Positions 60,096 through 63,390 of a stretch of DNA of 63,390 nt are shown in pieces. The DNA is from an uncultured Bacteroidales bacterium (GTDB lineage Bacteria > Bacteroidota > Bacteroidia > Bacteroidales > UBA932). The stretch's first letter is position 1, and each line of letters begins with the position of its first letter. Where the stretch lies: NCBI GenBank assembly GCA_944322585.1, contig CALUPB010000015.1, positions 1 to 63,390 of the forward strand, in the 5' to 3' direction. Position numbers and translations under genes: made by a program. Below the pieces are notes generated by a model that ran no database searches, was not told the origin of the DNA, and saw only the letters and a list, made by a program, of their open reading frames with translations.

Positions 60096-61580
60096 ATGAA
60101 CGTGTTGTCACTTTTTCCTGCCATCCCTCTTCTGATGATGCTTGGGCTCTGGATTTCCAGGAACACGAAACAGATACATGCTGTCATGGTGACAGGTTCG
60201 TCCCTCCTTCTGGCATTGTCCGTATATGTCGTCATTGCCTTTTTGGGAATGAGGGCGGCCGGAAACACCGCAGAGATGCTGTTTACCGACAGTTTCATGT
60301 GGTACGCTCCGCTGAACATACATTATTCGGTAGGGGTCGACGGCATCTCGGTAGCCATGCTGCTTCTGTCATCGATAATCGTGTTCACGGGTACATTCGC
60401 CTCATGGCAGATGAAGACGGACGTCAAGGAATTCTTCATGTGGTTCTGTCTTCTGAGTGTGGGGGTCTTCGGATTTTTCATATCCATAGATCTGTTCACG
60501 ATGTTCATGTTCTATGAGGTGGCCCTCATTCCGATGTATCTTCTGATAGGAGTGTGGGGGACAGGACGCAAGGAATATTCCGCAATGAAGCTGACGCTTA
60601 TGCTGATGGGCGGGTCGGCCCTCATTCTCATAGGTATCCTCGGGATATATTTCGGTTCCGGGGCGACGACGATGAATATTCTTGAGATTGCGCAGCTTCA
60701 CAATATCCCTGTCGGTATGCAGAGGGTGTGGTTCCCGATAGTCTTTATCGGCTTCGGAGTGCTCGGAGCCCTCTTCCCGTTCCATACATGGAGTCCCGAC
60801 GGTCATGCTTCGGCTCCAACGGCCGTGTCCATGCTCCATGCGGGAGTCCTGATGAAGCTCGGCGGTTACGGATGTTTCAGGGTGGCGATGTATCTGCTGC
60901 CTGAGGCCGCGCAGGAACTGAGCTGGATATTCATCATCCTTACCACCATATCGGTAGTGTACGGCGCCTTTTCCGCCTGTGTCCAGACGGACCTCAAGTA
61001 TATCAACGCCTATTCTTCGGTGTCACATTGCGGTCTGGTGCTTTTTGCCATCCTGATGATGAATGCTACTGCCGCTACGGGTGCCGTGCTGCAGATGCTC
61101 AGCCACGGATTGATGACGGCCCTGTTCTTCGCCCTGATAGGCATGATATACGGCAGGACGCACACGAGGGATATCAGACAGTTGGGCGGACTTATGAAGA
61201 TAATGCCGTTCCTGTCCGTATGCTATGTGATAGCGGGACTCGCCAACCTCGGCCTTCCTGGCCTGAGCGGATTCGTGGCCGAAATGACCATCTTCAACGG
61301 GGCATTCATGAACAATGACACTTTCCACAGGGTCGTTACCATCATAGCATGTACGTCCATTGTCATCACGGCAGTCTATATCCTCCGTCTTGTCGGCAAG
61401 ATACTTTACGGCACATGTACCAATCCGGAACATCTGAAGCTGACGGATGCCACATGGGACGAAAAACTGGCAGTCGTGGTGCTCATCGTTGCAATCGCCG
61501 GCCTCGGTCTTGCCCCAATGTGGGTGAGCGACATGATCGGTGACAGTGTTTTACCAATAATTTCCCACATTTTGAACTAA
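60096..61580 (+). CDS. nuoM: NADH-quinone oxidoreductase subunit M
   Basis: The second antiporter-like pump subunit, 494 residues. Key segments are FYEVALIPMYLLIGVWGTGR, PFHTWSPDGHASAPTAVSML, DLKYINAYSSVSHCGLVLF and GLPGLSGFVAE. The Lys and Glu residues needed for proton translocation are in place. It follows nuoL after a 101-bp gap containing a weak hairpin. Confidence 0.95.
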   Translation: MNVLSLFPAIPLLMMLGLWISRNTKQIHAVMVTGSSLLLALSVYVVIAFLGMRAAGNTAEMLFTDSFMWYAPLNIHYSVGVDGISVAMLLLSSIIVFTGTFASWQMKTDVKEFFMWFCLLSVGVFGFFISIDLFTMFMFYEVALIPMYLLIGVWGTGRKEYSAMKLTLMLMGGSALILIGILGIYFGSGATTMNILEIAQLHNIPVGMQRVWFPIVFIGFGVLGALFPFHTWSPDGHASAPTAVSMLHAGVLMKLGGYGCFRVAMYLLPEAAQELSWIFIILTTISVVYGAFSACVQTDLKYINAYSSVSHCGLVLFAILMMNATAATGAVLQMLSHGLMTALFFALIGMIYGRTHTRDIRQLGGLMKIMPFLSVCYVIAGLANLGLPGLSGFVAEMTIFNGAFMNNDTFHRVVTIIACTSIVITAVYILRLVGKILYGTCTNPEHLKLTDATWDEKLAVVVLIVAIAGLGLAPMWVSDMIGDSVLPIISHILN

Positions 61581-61586
61581 ACGGAT

Positions 61587-63026
61587 ATGGAAATCGATTT
61601 TTCTGGAGTATTCACATACATGCACACAGAAATCTCTCTGATTGCGGTGCTAGTCATAGCCTTTCTGTATGACCTGATTGCAGGAAAGAAGGGACAGGCT
61701 GTTTTCCATCCTGTGATGTGCATCCTGATGCTGCTTTTCATCGCTGTCAATATAGTCCCGTTCCCGCGCGGAGAAGGAGAGGCATTCGGGGGGATGTATC
61801 TCTACACTCCTGTCTACAGCATAGTCAAGAGTATCCTGGCCATAGGTACGCTCATAGTTTTCCTCCAAGCCGACACATGGCTCCGCAGGGAGGATACCTC
61901 TTTCAAAAGAGGGGAATTCTATGTGCTGACGCTGTCGACCCTGCTGGGAATGTATTTCATGATAAGTGCGGGACATTTCCTGATGTTCTTTATCGGTATG
62001 GAGCTTGCATCAGTTCCCATGGCCTGCCTTGTGGCATTCGACAAATACAGACATAATTCCGCAGAGGCGGGAGCCAAGTTCATCCTGAGCGCCCTTTTCG
62101 CGAGCGGCCTGATGCTGTATGGAGTGTCTTTTTTCTATGGTACGGCAGGAACCCTGTATTTCAATGATATGGCATCCCGTATCGACGGAAGTGCATTGCA
62201 GATAATGGCGATGGTGTTCTTCTTCTCAGGTCTCGGGTTCAAGATATCGCTCGTGCCGTTCCATCTGTGGACAGCCGATACATATCAGGGAGCTCCTACG
62301 GCAGTGACTTCGTATCTGTCCGTGATATCCAAAGGGGCTGCGGCGTTTACCCTTATGGTAGTGCTTGTCAAGGTGTTCGGAAATATAGTGCAGCAGTGGC
62401 AGCTTCTGTTGTATATTGTCATCGTGCTGAGTATCACCGTTGCCAACCTGTTTGCCATCAGGCAGAAGGACCTCAAGAGGTTCCTTGCGTTCTCGTCCAT
62501 ATCCCAGGCCGGGTATATAATGCTGGCAGTCATCAGCGGGACGCCTTACGGCATGACATCCCTGATTTTCTATGTGCTCATCTATATGGTGGCCAATCTG
62601 GCTGCTTTCGGAGTTATTTCGGCCGTGGAGCAGCACAGCGGCGGGAAAGTCGGCATGGATGACTACAACGGACTCTACAGGACCAATCCGAAACTCGCGA
62701 TAACAATGACCCTGGCCCTGTTCTCGCTTGCTGGAATTCCGCCTTTCGCGGGATTTTTCTCGAAGTTCTTCATCTTCGCGTCCGCATTCGAGGAAGGCTT
62801 CCATGTACTGGTGTTCATAGCATTGATAAATACGGTCATATCACTGTACTATTATCTGCTTGTGGTCAAGGCGATGTTCATTGTTCCGAACGACAGTCCG
62901 ATAGCCTCTTTCCGCAGCGACAGCAGCACACGTATCAGTCTTGTGCTCTGCCTGGCCGGAGTAATCGTTCTCGGCCTTGTCAGCACGGTCTTCGACGGGA
63001 TCAACCTCTACGCTTTCGGGCTGTAG
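61587..63026 (+). CDS. nuoN: NADH-quinone oxidoreductase subunit N
   Basis: The third antiporter-like pump subunit, 479 residues. Segments include [58 protein letters not shown] and [18 protein letters not shown]. It starts 6 bp after nuoM and ends the operon. No nuoE, nuoF or nuoG is found, so electrons must come from a donor other than the canonical NADH module, or those genes are elsewhere. Confidence 0.95.
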   Translation: MEIDFSGVFTYMHTEISLIAVLVIAFLYDLIAGKKGQAVFHPVMCILMLLFIAVNIVPFPRGEGEAFGGMYLYTPVYSIVKSILAIGTLIVFLQADTWLRREDTSFKRGEFYVLTLSTLLGMYFMISAGHFLMFFIGMELASVPMACLVAFDKYRHNSAEAGAKFILSALFASGLMLYGVSFFYGTAGTLYFNDMASRIDGSALQIMAMVFFFSGLGFKISLVPFHLWTADTYQGAPTAVTSYLSVISKGAAAFTLMVVLVKVFGNIVQQWQLLLYIVIVLSITVANLFAIRQKDLKRFLAFSSISQAGYIMLAVISGTPYGMTSLIFYVLIYMVANLAAFGVISAVEQHSGGKVGMDDYNGLYRTNPKLAITMTLALFSLAGIPPFAGFFSKFFIFASAFEEGFHVLVFIALINTVISLYYYLLVVKAMFIVPNDSPIASFRSDSSTRISLVLCLAGVIVLGLVSTVFDGINLYAFGL

Positions 63027-63119
63027 TCCGGTATAATTCCGCTGCCGATCCCCTCTGCTTGCCGGTTTCCGGGACCTGATGGCCGAAGTTCGCCCTTATG
63101 TGGCGAACATTTCTGCTTG

Positions 63120-63230
63120 TCGATCAGGGCTTCCGAGGTATGGTCTGATGGGATTCTGTTTATCTTGTCCTGATTTCGGTGCACAGTTTTGATTGCCGAT
63201 TCGAAGACTTCGAGGTGTGGCCTGATGGGG
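63120..63230. repeat. Degenerate direct repeats after nuoN
   Basis: CGAGGT-TGG-CTGATGGG cores occur at 63134-63152 and 63211-63229, 77 bp apart. The period resembles the older units of the array at 3400-4000. No gene is visible between nuoN and the end of the window. Confidence 0.5.
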
Positions 63231-63321
63231 CGGTTCCTTTCTGTCCGATTCTGCCGATTTCGGGGACTTCTTGGGCCGTAATTCAGATGACTTCACTCAT
63301 CACAGCCCTGTTCTGTTGCCG

Positions 63322-63364
63322 TTCCAGGTCTGCGGAGTTTCAGCAGACTTGGCACACATTCCCC
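63322..63364 (-). repeat. Inverse-orientation copy of the 73-bp array unit
   Basis: On the minus strand it reads TGTGTGCCAAGTCTGCTGAA and then ends GCAGACCTGGAAC, matching the unit at 4447-4481, including the hairpin arms. It may be the start of a second array beyond the window. Confidence 0.75.
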
Positions 63365-63390
63365 TGCGGAGCATTCTCTGCGGCCTCTCC

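Overview
The window is a 63.4 kb chromosomal segment of a member of the Bacteroidota, most likely order Bacteroidales. The evidence is: start sites preceded by the TAnnTTTG -7 promoter element typical of this phylum; lipoproteins and BACON-domain proteins; DUF3575 and DUF5722 families; three tRNAs without encoded CCA; and an 11-subunit-type complex I operon with a fused nuoCD and no nuoEFG. I cannot name the genus. Uncultured gut Bacteroidales would fit, but that is inference.

Layout. (1) 114-12931: glycan-degradation block. It holds a DUF4886 (SGNH)-GH3 fusion, a GH88 unsaturated glucuronyl hydrolase, a GH3 with a PA14 insert, and two tandem DUF5722 lipoprotein glycosidase-like proteins. It is interrupted at about 3400-4490 by an array of hairpin-forming tandem repeats; a related copy lies in inverse orientation at the right edge of the window. 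(2) 13121-20480: ndk, a Gdx/SugE-type SMR exporter, an MBL-fold remnant, then an operon of DUF3575 beta-barrel, TPR lipoprotein and BACON-MACPF lipoprotein, ended by a convergent membrane-anchored AraC regulator. (3) 20484-29284: variable zone with broken genes (FISUMP and AAA-ATPase remnants), a lipoprotein-type peptide deformylase, an AEC permease, NhaA, a HAD phosphatase, then an AT-richer island next to tRNA-Leu(CAA). The island carries an Nmad2-like protein preceded by a long hairpin, an unknown lipoprotein and two small unknown proteins. (4) 29660-34282: shikimate cluster aroB, an AroD-AroA fusion, and aroC. (5) 34343-51059: mostly housekeeping genes, including a CPA2 antiporter, tRNA-Met and tRNA-Gln, ispF, mutL, rhomboid, EEP hydrolase, tsaC, rsmE, a YfcE-like phosphoesterase, radA, a PBP4-type carboxypeptidase, galE and an NlpC/P60 protein. 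(6) 51114-63026: a YhcC-like radical SAM protein and the nuoA-B-CD-H-I-J-K-L-M-N operon.

How the parts work together. The glycosidases look like a saccharification set for a uronic-acid-containing glycan, without a SusC/SusD pair in view. The aro genes supply three enzymes-worth of the chorismate pathway plus a fusion adding a fourth activity. The nuo operon encodes a membrane proton pump lacking the NADH-input module.

The main non-coding signals are: the 73-bp hairpin array; a pair of conserved structured leaders upstream of aroC and of the YfcE-like gene; a duplicated promoter module; a long hairpin upstream of the Nmad2-like gene; and a duplicated tRNA-Met 3' end that looks like an integration scar. 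All functional calls come from reading motifs by eye; no database search was run.
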